Assembly: GCF_013201895.1 (NCBI RefSeq) | Contig: NZ_CP053841.1 | Span: 1,798,001 to 1,862,000 of the forward strand | Origin: Campylobacter blaseri | GTDB lineage: Bacteria > Campylobacterota > Campylobacteria > Campylobacterales > Campylobacteraceae | Direction of reading: 5' to 3' | DNA length: 64,000 nucleotides | In this document: positions 35,368-44,307 of the stretch, piece after piece | How the letters are laid out: every line of letters starts with the position of its first letter | Numbering within the stretch: position 1 is the first letter of the stretch | Notes under the pieces: generated by a model | Database searches by the model: none | What the model was told of the DNA's origin: nothing | What the model saw: only the letters and a program-made list of their open reading frames with translations | Position numbers and translations under genes: made by a program

Positions 35368-36675
35368 ATGGAAACGCTAAATTTAATTTTTGCGGTTTTA
35401 GGCGTAATAGCAGTTGTTTTGCTATTAATCATGAAATATGACACAAAGACGGTGTTAATAGGAGTTGGTCTAATTCTTTGTGTGATCTCACTTAAGCCAA
35501 TGAATGGTTTTGAGGCTTTTACTGCAAGTATGACAAAGGCAGGTCTTATAAAAGCAATTTGTGCTAGTATGGGGTTTGCTTTTGTTATGAAATTTACAAA
35601 ATGCGACCAGCATTTAGTTAGACTCTTAACAAGTCCATTGAAAAATGTTGGTATTTTTCTAATACCGATTACCATAGCAGTTACATATATGATTAACATA
35701 GCTATCCCTTCGGCTTCAGGTTGCGCGGCTGCTGTTGGTGCTACTTTAATACCGCTTTTAATGGCTGCAGGAATTAGACCTGAAATGGCTGCAGCTTCAG
35801 TACTTGCTGGAACTTTTGGTGGTGTTTTAAGCCCAGGTTCAGCACACAATATTTTTGTAACCGATCTAGTTAGAAAAACAGATCCAACTTTTACTGTTCA
35901 AGATGTTATCAAGGTTCAATTTTCAAGTGCTATGTTAGCTTTGGTTATAGTTTTGATAGTTGTTACAGCAGCAGCTATAATATTCAAAGACTATCAAAAA
36001 GGTAAAAATTTCTCACTTCCACAAGAAGAAGGTGCAAAAGATCTTGGCGTTCAAAATGTAAATTTCTTATACGCTTTAATGCCATTAGTACCATTAGTTA
36101 TTTTGATAGTAGGTGCCACTAATTTATCAGAACTTAGCTTTCTTACTTGGACAAAAATGGGAGTTGCTGAAGCAATGATACTTGGTGCTTTAGTTGCAAT
36201 GGCAGTAACCATGACAAATCCGCAAAATATAACAAAAGAGTTTTTCAATGGTATGGGTAACTCATATGCTAATATTATAGGTATCATAATAGCAGCAGGT
36301 GTATTTGTTGCAGGACTTAAAGCTTGTGGTGCTATAGATGCAATTGTGGATTTCTTAAAAGCAGAACAGCACTATGTAAAATTTGGTGGAACATTTATAC
36401 CATTTTTAATGGGAACTGTTACAGGTTCAGGCGACGCTGCAGCATTTGCATTTAATGAAGCTATTACAACAAAAGCAGCTGAACTTGGATTTGATCAGGC
36501 AAAACTAGGAATGGCAGCAGCTATTACAGGGGCATTAGGAAGGACAGCTTCTCCAATAGCAGGAGCTTGCATAGTTTGTGCTGGGATTGCAGGAGCTAAT
36601 CCGCTTCAAATAGCTAAAAGAACATTCTTTGGTATGCTTTTATCTGTTGCTGCAATTGCATTTTTCATTCTTTAA
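35368..36675 (+). CDS. dcuC: Anaerobic C4-dicarboxylate transporter (DcuC family)
   Basis: The 435-residue carrier has about twelve TM segments with the twin motif NIAIPSASGCAAAVGATLIPLLM (about 111-133) and VLAGTFGGVLSPGSAHNIFVTDL (about 145-167), mirrored by GTVTGSGDAAAFAFNEAIT late in the protein. DcuC exports succinate and exchanges fumarate or aspartate during fumarate respiration. It lies in the middle of the peptidase operon with a 9-base gap. Confidence 0.88.
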   Translation: METLNLIFAVLGVIAVVLLLIMKYDTKTVLIGVGLILCVISLKPMNGFEAFTASMTKAGLIKAICASMGFAFVMKFTKCDQHLVRLLTSPLKNVGIFLIPITIAVTYMINIAIPSASGCAAAVGATLIPLLMAAGIRPEMAAASVLAGTFGGVLSPGSAHNIFVTDLVRKTDPTFTVQDVIKVQFSSAMLALVIVLIVVTAAAIIFKDYQKGKNFSLPQEEGAKDLGVQNVNFLYALMPLVPLVILIVGATNLSELSFLTWTKMGVAEAMILGALVAMAVTMTNPQNITKEFFNGMGNSYANIIGIIIAAGVFVAGLKACGAIDAIVDFLKAEQHYVKFGGTFIPFLMGTVTGSGDAAAFAFNEAITTKAAELGFDQAKLGMAAAITGALGRTASPIAGACIVCAGIAGANPLQIAKRTFFGMLLSVAAIAFFIL

Positions 36676-36687
36676 AAAGGAGATAAA

Positions 36688-37917
36688 ATGGATATAGTTG
36701 ATAGGTTTATAGGTTATACTAAAATTAACACAACCACAAATAGAGAAAATGGGGCAAATGGCATTATGCCATCTTCCCCAAATCAAATGGAATTAGCAAA
36801 GTTAATTAAAAAAGAACTTGAGGATTTAGGCATAAAAGATATAAGCCTAAGTGAAAAAGCTATCTTAATAGCTAAACTACCATCAAATTTAGATAAAAAA
36901 GTACCATCTGTTGCGTTTTTTGCACACCTTGATACAAGCGCAGAGCAAACAAATGATACAAAAGCTCAGATAGTAAAATATGAAGGTGGTGATATATGCC
37001 TAAATGAAGAACTTGAAATTTACTTAAAAAAGAGTGAATTTAAAGAGCTTGAAAACTATATAGGTGATGATATCATAGTAACTGATGGAACTAGTTTACT
37101 TGGTGCTGATGATAAAGCTGCTATTGCAAGTATTGTAAATATGCTTAAATATTTTACTGAAAATACAGATGTGAAACATGGTGAAATAGTAGCTTGCTTT
37201 GTTCCTGATGAAGAGCAAGGGCTAAGAGGTGCTAAGGCTTTAGATGCTAGTAAAGTTGGAACTGATTTTGGATATTGTTTGGATTGTTGCGGAATTGGTG
37301 AGTTTATATATGAAAACTGGAATGCTGGGGATTGTGTAGTTACTTTTACAGGGGCTTCGGCTCATCCTATGAATGCAAAAGGAAAACTTATAAACTCACT
37401 TTTAATGGCTCACAAATTCATCTCTCTTCTTCCAAATGGTGAAGCACCTGAATATACAGAAAATAAAGAGGGTTACTTTTGGGTAAAAGAGTTAAGTGGA
37501 AATAGTGCAAAAACTGTTTTAAAGATTGATGTTAGAGAATTTGATGATCAAAAATATAAAAAGAGAATGCAGTTCTTGCAAGATTTAGCTGATGGGCTTA
37601 ATAAAGTTTGGAATGGTAAAGTTGATATAAAATTAAACGATAGATATGAAAATGTCTATAACTACCTAAAAAATGACAATGCACCTGCTATAGTTTATGC
37701 AAAAACAGCATTTAAAAATTTAGGCATAAAACCTATAATCAAACCTATGCGTGGTGGATATGATGGTGCTGTAATCTCAGCAAAAGGCATTCCTTGTCCA
37801 AATATATTTACAGGAGCTCATAACTTTCATTCAATCTATGAATACCTACCTGTAAAATCATTAAGAGCGGCAAGTGAAGTTACTAAAGAGATAGTAAAGC
37901 TAGTTGCCAAAGATTAA
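36688..37917 (+). CDS. pepT: Tripeptide aminopeptidase T
   Basis: The 409-residue M20B enzyme has the metal motifs FFAHLDTSAEQTND (about 76-89), DGTSLLGADDKAAIA (about 134-148), PDEEQGLRG (about 174-182) and the C-terminal GGYDGAVISAKGIPCPNIFTGAHNFHS (about 355-381). It removes N-terminal residues from tripeptides in the cytosol. Last gene of the unit, 12 bases after dcuC, followed at once by a terminator. Confidence 0.94.
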   Translation: MDIVDRFIGYTKINTTTNRENGANGIMPSSPNQMELAKLIKKELEDLGIKDISLSEKAILIAKLPSNLDKKVPSVAFFAHLDTSAEQTNDTKAQIVKYEGGDICLNEELEIYLKKSEFKELENYIGDDIIVTDGTSLLGADDKAAIASIVNMLKYFTENTDVKHGEIVACFVPDEEQGLRGAKALDASKVGTDFGYCLDCCGIGEFIYENWNAGDCVVTFTGASAHPMNAKGKLINSLLMAHKFISLLPNGEAPEYTENKEGYFWVKELSGNSAKTVLKIDVREFDDQKYKKRMQFLQDLADGLNKVWNGKVDIKLNDRYENVYNYLKNDNAPAIVYAKTAFKNLGIKPIIKPMRGGYDGAVISAKGIPCPNIFTGAHNFHSIYEYLPVKSLRAASEVTKEIVKLVAKD

Positions 37918-37918
37918 G

Positions 37919-37939
37919 GTGTTGGGATTTTCCCAACAC
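37919..37939 (+). terminator. Terminator of the peptide operon
   Basis: GTGTTGGG and CCCAACAC form an 8-bp stem with a five-base loop, 2 bases after the pepT stop. The region to 38202 (263 bases) shows no further gene. Confidence 0.75.
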
Positions 37940-38202
37940 TTAGATTATAATTACATTTATTTCAAATATTCACTTAAATTTTTAAGTCTTTCTTGGTTAA
38001 TTTAATTTTCTACTAACAATCTTAATTTCTACAGTTAACTAAATTTTTGGCTTTATGTTACTTTAAAACGCTTTTGGTGTTAATATAAGTTCTTATATTA
38101 AAACATTAAAGTGATAAACAAAAATTAAATTGTTAAATAGCAATACTTTTAGCACTATAAAATTTCTATTTTAGCAAATAATTAAACCATAAACTTCTAA
38201 AT

Positions 38203-38889
38203 TTACTCCATTTTTTTAGCAGCTAAAATATATCCTAGTTCAGGAATATTTTTAATCTGAATACCAAGTTCTCTCCTTAATCTAAGTATTACATTTTGTA
38301 TGGCACCTTTACTAGCATACTCGTTTTCATAAACAAATTCTTCAATCATATCATAACTAACTAATTGATTTAAGTTATAAGCAAAGAGCCAAAAAATTTT
38401 ATTTTGAAGGTATGTTAAATAAATTTCTTCTCCATCTTTGTAGATTTTTTCTTTTTTGATGTTGATGCTTATAGAATCTGAAATTTTTGTTAGTTTTTCA
38501 TCTTTTTCATAAGTTAGAGTAATGAGCATGGATCTAAGCTCTTTTATATCAATGGGTTTTTTTAAAAACAAAATAGCCCCTTGCTCTATGCTTTTCATCA
38601 AATTTAAATCACTATCATACGATGTTAATACTATAAATTTCTGATGTGGTTTTATATTAGAAATTTCCTTCATCATCTCAAAGCCATTCATATTAGGCAT
38701 GTGAATATCTGTTATGATAATATCAATTTTATATTTATTAAATTTTTCTAATCCATCAAGTCCGTTTTTTGCCCCATAGATGCTATTGCAATATGGCTTT
38801 AACCCTTCTACTAAAAGATCTCTTGAAATTTCATCATCTTCTACTATTAAAATTGAAAGTTTTTTTAATGAATTTATAGATTCACTCAT
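38203..38889 (-). CDS. Response regulator with winged-helix output
   Basis: The 228-residue protein has a receiver domain (about 10-125) with EDDE, the phospho-acceptor in IIITDIHMPNMNG (about Asp60), and FLKKPID, and an OmpR-type DNA-binding domain (about 145-225) with GAIQNVILRLRREL and a closing ELGYILAA. It overlaps the sensor kinase by 8 bases. The nearby dsbI/dsbL/assT genes are the natural candidate targets, though nothing in the sequence proves it. Confidence 0.85.
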   Translation of the reverse strand: MSESINSLKKLSILIVEDDEISRDLLVEGLKPYCNSIYGAKNGLDGLEKFNKYKIDIIITDIHMPNMNGFEMMKEISNIKPHQKFIVLTSYDSDLNLMKSIEQGAILFLKKPIDIKELRSMLITLTYEKDEKLTKISDSISINIKKEKIYKDGEEIYLTYLQNKIFWLFAYNLNQLVSYDMIEEFVYENEYASKGAIQNVILRLRRELGIQIKNIPELGYILAAKKME

Positions 38890-40534
38890 CTTTTTTATCC
38901 TTTAATTTTCTATCAAAACTTAGTTCAAATATGGTTGGATTGACGCTATTTAAAAGTCTAATATCACCACTTATCTTTGAATTTGCTAATCTTTTTCCAA
39001 AATAAAGCCCTATACCATTTCCAAATTCCTTAGTGGTTTTTGGCTGAGAAAAAATTTTTCTGCTCATGGCATCGCTAATACCAACTCCAAACTCACTAAT
39101 CTGAATATAGCACTTTTCATCATCAAATCTTACAAATATAGTTATCTTTCTTTTTTGAATATCATCTTTAAATTTTTCTACTAATGCGTCTTTTGAATTA
39201 TGTATTAAAATTAGTAAAATTTGCTGAACTATATTTTCTATCTGATAAACATTTTTATCTTCAAAATCACTCAAAACAACCTGAACATTTACTCCACTTA
39301 ACTCTGTATGCATCAATGTTATTAAGTTTAGTATACATTCTCTTATGCTAAAATCTTGAATATTTTCGCTAGTTTTATAAAAATTTCTAAAAATTTCAAT
39401 AGTACTACTTAATAAAGAGATTGATTTTTCCCCTTTCTCTAGCATATTCTCTAACATATCTTCACTTAGTCTGTTTTCCTTTTTTAACATTAAAAGAGTA
39501 GATATCATTAAATTTAAAGAGTTTACAGGTTGGATAAATTGGTGATTTATTCCACTTATAAGCTCTCCTGCTTCTGCCATTTTTGTTCTATGAGTAAGAA
39601 GAATCTCATACTCGTCTTTTCTTTTTTTCACTCTTTTATACATTAAATTATGCATTAAATTTGCCATAAAGGCTAATAATATAAATAAAAAAAGTAATAT
39701 AAACCCATCTTTGGCAACATTTTTAAAAAATTTATCCAATTCTTTTGTATCATCAGTTCCTGCCCCTATAAACCAGCTAAGTGATGGTATTTCAGCTATG
39801 GAAATATAGTTTGAACCTATTGTCATGCTAGTTATATCTTCATCAATTAAAAATATCTCTTTGAATTTCTTTTGAATTTTATTTTTTAACTTCTCATCTT
39901 TCATTTGAGTTAAAACTTCGCCACTATGAGTCACTATAAACGAATAAGAGTTTGGAAGCAGTTTGAAGTCACTTACTTTATCAAAAATACTTTTAACCTT
40001 AACAACACCACAAAAAACTGCAACAAACTCTTTATTTCTATAGCTTGGAACACATAAATTTAATGTTTCCTCTTTTAAAATTTTATGATTTGGCATAAAA
40101 TTTACAGTTGGCTTTTTAGTAGCTTTTGTATCTAAATACCATATTAAATTAAAATTTGCTTCTGGAGACTTATCATGATATGGGTTCCCATTTATATATA
40201 CCTTGCCATCTTCTGTTAAAAGCTGGACTAAATCAAAATTAGTTGAAGCATCCAAAAAAGTGCGCATAAACTTTTTTATTTTCCCATCATCTTCTAATAT
40301 GTCTTCATTTTCTATCAATTTTGACGCTGAAATTAAAGATAATATCTTCTCATCAATCCAAAATTGAAACATCTCAACTATATTTTGGCTAGTCGTGATT
40401 TTATCTTTATCTAAGATATTTACTATTTGATTTTTTGCATTTGAATATATATTTATGCCAAAAGCGATAATGAATATACTAAATAAGACTATTGCTATAT
40501 AAAATTTGAAGTTATATTCGCTAATAATCTTCAT
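38882..40534 (-). CDS. Sensor histidine kinase with periplasmic Cache-like domain
   Basis: The 550-residue kinase has TM segments at about 9-29 and 275-297 around a 245-residue periplasmic sensor with dCache features (VQLLTEDGKVYINGNPY, FVAVFCGVVKVKSIF). The cytosolic part has ELISGINHQFIQPVNSLNLM (phospho-His), an HATPase domain with IVQQILLILIHNSKDAL, GVGISD and FGNGIGLYFGKRLA. The ligand is unknown; Cache domains bind small carboxylates, amines or amino acids. It is translated before its regulator. Confidence 0.85.
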   Translation of the reverse strand: MKIISEYNFKFYIAIVLFSIFIIAFGINIYSNAKNQIVNILDKDKITTSQNIVEMFQFWIDEKILSLISASKLIENEDILEDDGKIKKFMRTFLDASTNFDLVQLLTEDGKVYINGNPYHDKSPEANFNLIWYLDTKATKKPTVNFMPNHKILKEETLNLCVPSYRNKEFVAVFCGVVKVKSIFDKVSDFKLLPNSYSFIVTHSGEVLTQMKDEKLKNKIQKKFKEIFLIDEDITSMTIGSNYISIAEIPSLSWFIGAGTDDTKELDKFFKNVAKDGFILLFLFILLAFMANLMHNLMYKRVKKRKDEYEILLTHRTKMAEAGELISGINHQFIQPVNSLNLMISTLLMLKKENRLSEDMLENMLEKGEKSISLLSSTIEIFRNFYKTSENIQDFSIRECILNLITLMHTELSGVNVQVVLSDFEDKNVYQIENIVQQILLILIHNSKDALVEKFKDDIQKRKITIFVRFDDEKCYIQISEFGVGISDAMSRKIFSQPKTTKEFGNGIGLYFGKRLANSKISGDIRLLNSVNPTIFELSFDRKLKDKKDE

Positions 40535-40565
40535 AACAAACCTTTTTTGTTTTAGATTATAGTGT

Positions 40566-40590
40566 AAAAGGTCTGTAAATCAGACCTTTT
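40566..40590 (-). terminator. Terminator after dsbI
   Basis: AAAAGGTCTG pairs with CAGACCTTTT over 10 bp with a 5-base loop, 3 bases beyond the dsbI stop and before the kinase gene. Confidence 0.75.
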
Positions 40591-40593
40591 TAT

Positions 40594-41220
40594 TTAAGAT
40601 TTTTTAACTAATGTGATAACTTTACAAACAAACATTGCTAGTAATACTAAGAAACATACTCCAAAACCTATAAGAGTACCATCAGCCATTGACATAAATT
40701 GTTTTGAAGGTATTAGATACCAACCATCTTGATACATATTTATAAAAAAGCTTTGTATGCTACTTAGTTCAACTCCGTCAGGAACCATAGGATTATCATA
40801 ACCACAATCGCCAGTTGGTAAAAACCAATCAGGTGCCCATTTATCCAGCGGTAATCCAAAAGGATAAGTAGGCTCCGTTGAGCATCCTTGAACTCCAAAA
40901 GGGTCATCGCTATGAACTGCAGCATGTATTTTAGCAAGCTTTACACTATATAAAATACCTTGTATAGCCCCCCAAAATGCTAATACATAACCTATAAATG
41001 CTAATACTAAATTCTTAGGATTTATAACAGCTATCAAACCACCAAGTGTCATGCATAAAAATGCAAATCTTATGTAAACACATTGTTCGCAAGGTGGCAT
41101 ATAAAGATAGTGTTGGAAAAATGAGTGAGCAAGAAGGACAAGTCCTGCGCTTACTATAATCATTAAAATCCATGGGAATCTACTATCTTGAAAAGATGAT
41201 ATTTTATTTACGATACCCAT
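40594..41220 (-). CDS. dsbI: DsbB-family quinone-linked thiol oxidase (DsbI type)
   Basis: The 208-residue inner-membrane protein has about five TM segments. The first redox pair is PPCEQC (Cys44, Cys47) in a periplasmic loop after TM1. A second periplasmic loop holds GCSTEP and GDCGYDNP, giving the cysteine pair expected of the DsbI branch of the DsbB family. It reoxidises the neighbouring DsbA-like protein and hands electrons to quinone. It lies 9 bases after the dsbL gene. Confidence 0.88.
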   Translation of the reverse strand: MGIVNKISSFQDSRFPWILMIIVSAGLVLLAHSFFQHYLYMPPCEQCVYIRFAFLCMTLGGLIAVINPKNLVLAFIGYVLAFWGAIQGILYSVKLAKIHAAVHSDDPFGVQGCSTEPTYPFGLPLDKWAPDWFLPTGDCGYDNPMVPDGVELSSIQSFFINMYQDGWYLIPSKQFMSMADGTLIGFGVCFLVLLAMFVCKVITLVKKS

Positions 41221-41229
41221 TTTTAAAAC

Positions 41230-41889
41230 CTATTTTTTAAGTAGTTCTTCTATAAGATCTTTAAAACCATTAACTGATTTTATAGAAGCTGTATATACTA
41301 GATATTTACCATTAACAACAAAAGCTGGAACACCTTGAATTTTAGCTACGTCATAAGATTCATCCCATTTTTTAAGTAGTTCAGTAACTTTTGGATTTTC
41401 AAGTTCTTTTTGATATTCATCCATACTCATACCAACAGCATCAAGTCCAGTTTTTAAAAATGCTACTTCATCCTTACCATCAGACCATCTCTCTTTTTTG
41501 TCATGATATGCTTTATAGTAAGCAAATTTTGCTTTTTTGAACATTGATTTTTCATCTAATAAATCAACACCATTTTCCATATCTTTTATAACAAGAACTG
41601 CAAGCAATTTACTTGCTGGCTCACCATAATCGCCTTTTGTTTTTAAGTGAAATGGAACATATTTTAATCCATCAATTTCAGCAACTACTTTTGGTGTAAC
41701 TGCTTTATCATATTTGTAGCAAAATGGGCAAGCATAGCTAAATACCTTAGTTAGTGTATTGTTTTCTACAGAAAGTGGTTTTTCTAACACCATGTAGTCT
41801 TTTCCCTCTGTAAAAGCATTTGCATTTAAAGCACCAAAAAGTAAGATAGCAGATAGCATCTTAGTCGTTTTAATCATTAAAGATTTCAT
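41230..41889 (-). CDS. dsbL: DsbA-family thiol oxidase (DsbL type)
   Basis: The 219-residue periplasmic protein has a signal peptide (about 1-25) and a thioredoxin fold with CPFC (54-57) and the cis-proline segment IQGVPAFVV (about 184-192). CPFC instead of CPHC, and pairing with a DsbI-type oxidase next to assT, identify the DsbL/DsbI system dedicated to AssT folding, known from uropathogenic E. coli. It is the first gene of dsbL-dsbI and divergent from assT with 214 bases between. Confidence 0.88.
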   Translation of the reverse strand: MKSLMIKTTKMLSAILLFGALNANAFTEGKDYMVLEKPLSVENNTLTKVFSYACPFCYKYDKAVTPKVVAEIDGLKYVPFHLKTKGDYGEPASKLLAVLVIKDMENGVDLLDEKSMFKKAKFAYYKAYHDKKERWSDGKDEVAFLKTGLDAVGMSMDEYQKELENPKVTELLKKWDESYDVAKIQGVPAFVVNGKYLVYTASIKSVNGFKDLIEELLKK

Positions 41890-42103
41890 TTAAACTCCTT
41901 TTTAAAATTTATATTTTAATTCTATGAAAGATAAACTCCTTATCAATCACACGAAAATAAAAATAAAATTAATATTTATAATTATTAAATAAATTAATAT
42001 TATTTTTATTTTTGTGATAGTTTTATAGCAGTAATTCTTAATACTATTCTAACAAATCATAAATATATAAAATTTTGATTTTAAAATACTTAAGGAGATT
42101 TCT

Positions 42104-43969
42104 ATGAAGAAAAAAACACTTCTCTCAGCTGTTCTTTCAGCTTCTTTATTAGTTGGGATAGGAGCAACTTCAGCTCTTGCAATGGGTGGTCCAAGTGGTC
42201 CAAAAGTTGATTATCAAACACAAGGTAAAATAGGTGCAGTAAAATTAAATCCTTACGGATTTTCTCCTTTAACAGCCATTATTATGAATGGTGGTTATGT
42301 TTTAAAAGACATTAAGGTTACAATAGTTCCAAAAGAAGGTGGTCAAACTATAAGCTATGCAGTAGATGATCAAATGGCTAAAACTTATGCTGGTATACCT
42401 GTATTTGGGTTGTATCCAGCTTATAAAAATACAGTAGAGGTAAGTTATACTAAAAGTGCAGTAGGCTTTAAGGATGAAACTGTAACAGAAAAATATACAA
42501 TTACAACAAGTGGTGTTGGCCTTACTCCATCTGGGCTATTATTCCAAGAAGGCGTTCCTTTTGGCAAGGTTACAGTTAAAAAGGTAGATAAGGAATTTGC
42601 AGATAGGCTATATCTTGTAAATAACCTTCCAGGTAAAATGCCAGGAAGAAGCTCACAAGCTACATGGAATAACCCGTCAGGTGGTGCTTTAGAATGGAAT
42701 GATGATTCTTTTGCTTTTATAGTTGATACTCAAGGTGAAGTTAGATGGTATTTTGACAAAGATAAACTTTTAGATCCAGGCAATATTTATAAAACAGGTA
42801 TTCAAATGGGCTTTAGACAAAACAAAGATGGTGCTTTAACTTGGGGTTATGGTCAAAGATATGTTAAATATGACTTAATGGGCAGAGAGATATTTAACCG
42901 CCAATTACCACTTGCATACAATGACTTCTCACACTCATTAGATAATATGCAAAATGGACACTATCTATTGAGAGCAGCTTCATCTAATACAAAAAGACCA
43001 GATGGTAAAAATGTAAGAACTGTTCGTGATGTTATAGTTGAAGTTGATGAAAATGGATATGTTGTAGATGATTGGAGACTATTTGAAATTTTAGATCCAT
43101 ATAGAAAAGATATCATAATGACACTTGACCAAGGTGCAGTTTGTCTAAACATTGACGCAAGTGCAGCAGGACATACTCTAAGCGAAGCCGAGCTAGCAGA
43201 AATGGATAAGAATGATCAATTTGGAGATATAGCTAGCACTGGACCTGGTAGAAACTGGGCTCACGTAAATAGTGTTGACTATGATCCAAATGATGACTCT
43301 ATTGTTATATCAAGCCGTCACCAAAGTGCTATGATAAAAATTGGTAGAGATAAACAAGTTAAATGGATAGCAGGAGCTCACAAAGGTTGGGGAGAAAAAT
43401 TCAAAGATAAGCTACTTCAACCAGTTGATAGCAAAGGTAATAAAATAGTTTGTGATGATGAGTATTCAAAATGTCCTGGATACTTAAATGATGAAGGTGG
43501 ATTTGACTGGACATGGACACAACATACAGCATTCATAATTGATTCTAAAACAAATAAAGATATTCTTTACTTAGCAGCATTTGACAACGGCGATGCAAGA
43601 GGTGTAGAACAACCAGCATTAGCTGATATGAAATACTCACGTGCAGTTATTTATAAAATTGATCAAAACAAAATGACAATAGAACAAGTTTGGGAATATG
43701 GAAAACAAAGAGGTTCAGATTGGTTTAGTGCTGTTACAAGCCTAACAGAATACCATGATGACAAAGATTCAGTTGTTGTATACTCAGCCACAGCTGGAAT
43801 GCAATTTGACATTGCAAAAGGTGTTCCTGTTGGAGATCCAGCTCCTGAACTTTTAGAGTTTAAATGGGGTGCAAAAGAACCATCCCTTCAAATAAGATTT
43901 GAAGGAACAGGTATAGGCTATCAAGCAATGCCAATTAGCCTTGAAAAAGCTTTTAACCATAAAAAATAA
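42104..43969 (+). CDS. assT: Periplasmic arylsulfate sulfotransferase
   Basis: The 621-residue enzyme has a signal peptide (about 1-26, SALAMGG) and the six-bladed propeller of AssT. The active-site set is visible as HSLDNM (about 279-284), NWAHVNSVDYD and SSRHQSAMIKI (about 384-412) and TWTQHTAF (about 470-477), which should contain the sulfated histidine. It transfers sulfate between phenolic compounds without PAPS. The family needs a structural disulfide, supplied by the divergent DsbL/DsbI. The start follows AAGGAGATTTCT. The stop is followed by a G-rich terminator. Confidence 0.93.
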   Translation: MKKKTLLSAVLSASLLVGIGATSALAMGGPSGPKVDYQTQGKIGAVKLNPYGFSPLTAIIMNGGYVLKDIKVTIVPKEGGQTISYAVDDQMAKTYAGIPVFGLYPAYKNTVEVSYTKSAVGFKDETVTEKYTITTSGVGLTPSGLLFQEGVPFGKVTVKKVDKEFADRLYLVNNLPGKMPGRSSQATWNNPSGGALEWNDDSFAFIVDTQGEVRWYFDKDKLLDPGNIYKTGIQMGFRQNKDGALTWGYGQRYVKYDLMGREIFNRQLPLAYNDFSHSLDNMQNGHYLLRAASSNTKRPDGKNVRTVRDVIVEVDENGYVVDDWRLFEILDPYRKDIIMTLDQGAVCLNIDASAAGHTLSEAELAEMDKNDQFGDIASTGPGRNWAHVNSVDYDPNDDSIVISSRHQSAMIKIGRDKQVKWIAGAHKGWGEKFKDKLLQPVDSKGNKIVCDDEYSKCPGYLNDEGGFDWTWTQHTAFIIDSKTNKDILYLAAFDNGDARGVEQPALADMKYSRAVIYKIDQNKMTIEQVWEYGKQRGSDWFSAVTSLTEYHDDKDSVVVYSATAGMQFDIAKGVPVGDPAPELLEFKWGAKEPSLQIRFEGTGIGYQAMPISLEKAFNHKK

Positions 43970-43978
43970 ACCATAATT

Positions 43979-44006
43979 AACCCCCCTCTTTAATCGGGGG
44001 GGGGTT
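43979..44006 (+). terminator. assT terminator containing a G9 tract
   Basis: AACCCCCC (43979-43986) can pair with GGGGGGTT at the end of a run of nine G (43996-44004). The stem register is flexible because of the homopolymer. The 300 bases from here to 44307 hold no gene that I can support. Confidence 0.6.
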
Positions 44007-44307
44007 ATATCTTATTTTAATTTCTATTTATTTACAAAACTTTCTTTTATTTTTTACTAAAGCTCAATTATATATACATAAAATGACTTTTATAAAAATA
44101 AGAAATTATTAAATATATAAAGTATTTAAATAACTTAGGTGCCATAGAAGCAAAAATAGCCAATTAAGTCTTTTATTTTAATAGCAACTTAGGCATTAAA
44201 TTTCATTAAAAACATAGAACAACAGTTAAATATCACGGTTAAGCTTAAAGAATTTTAATGTGTAAAATATCTTTATTTGCAATATTGAAATAGTTTAATT
44301 TTTAATA

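Noticed and set aside
35223-35849. 208-codon minus-strand ORF across pepE and dcuC
   Set aside because: It is antisense to two well-supported genes and lacks any recognisable domain.
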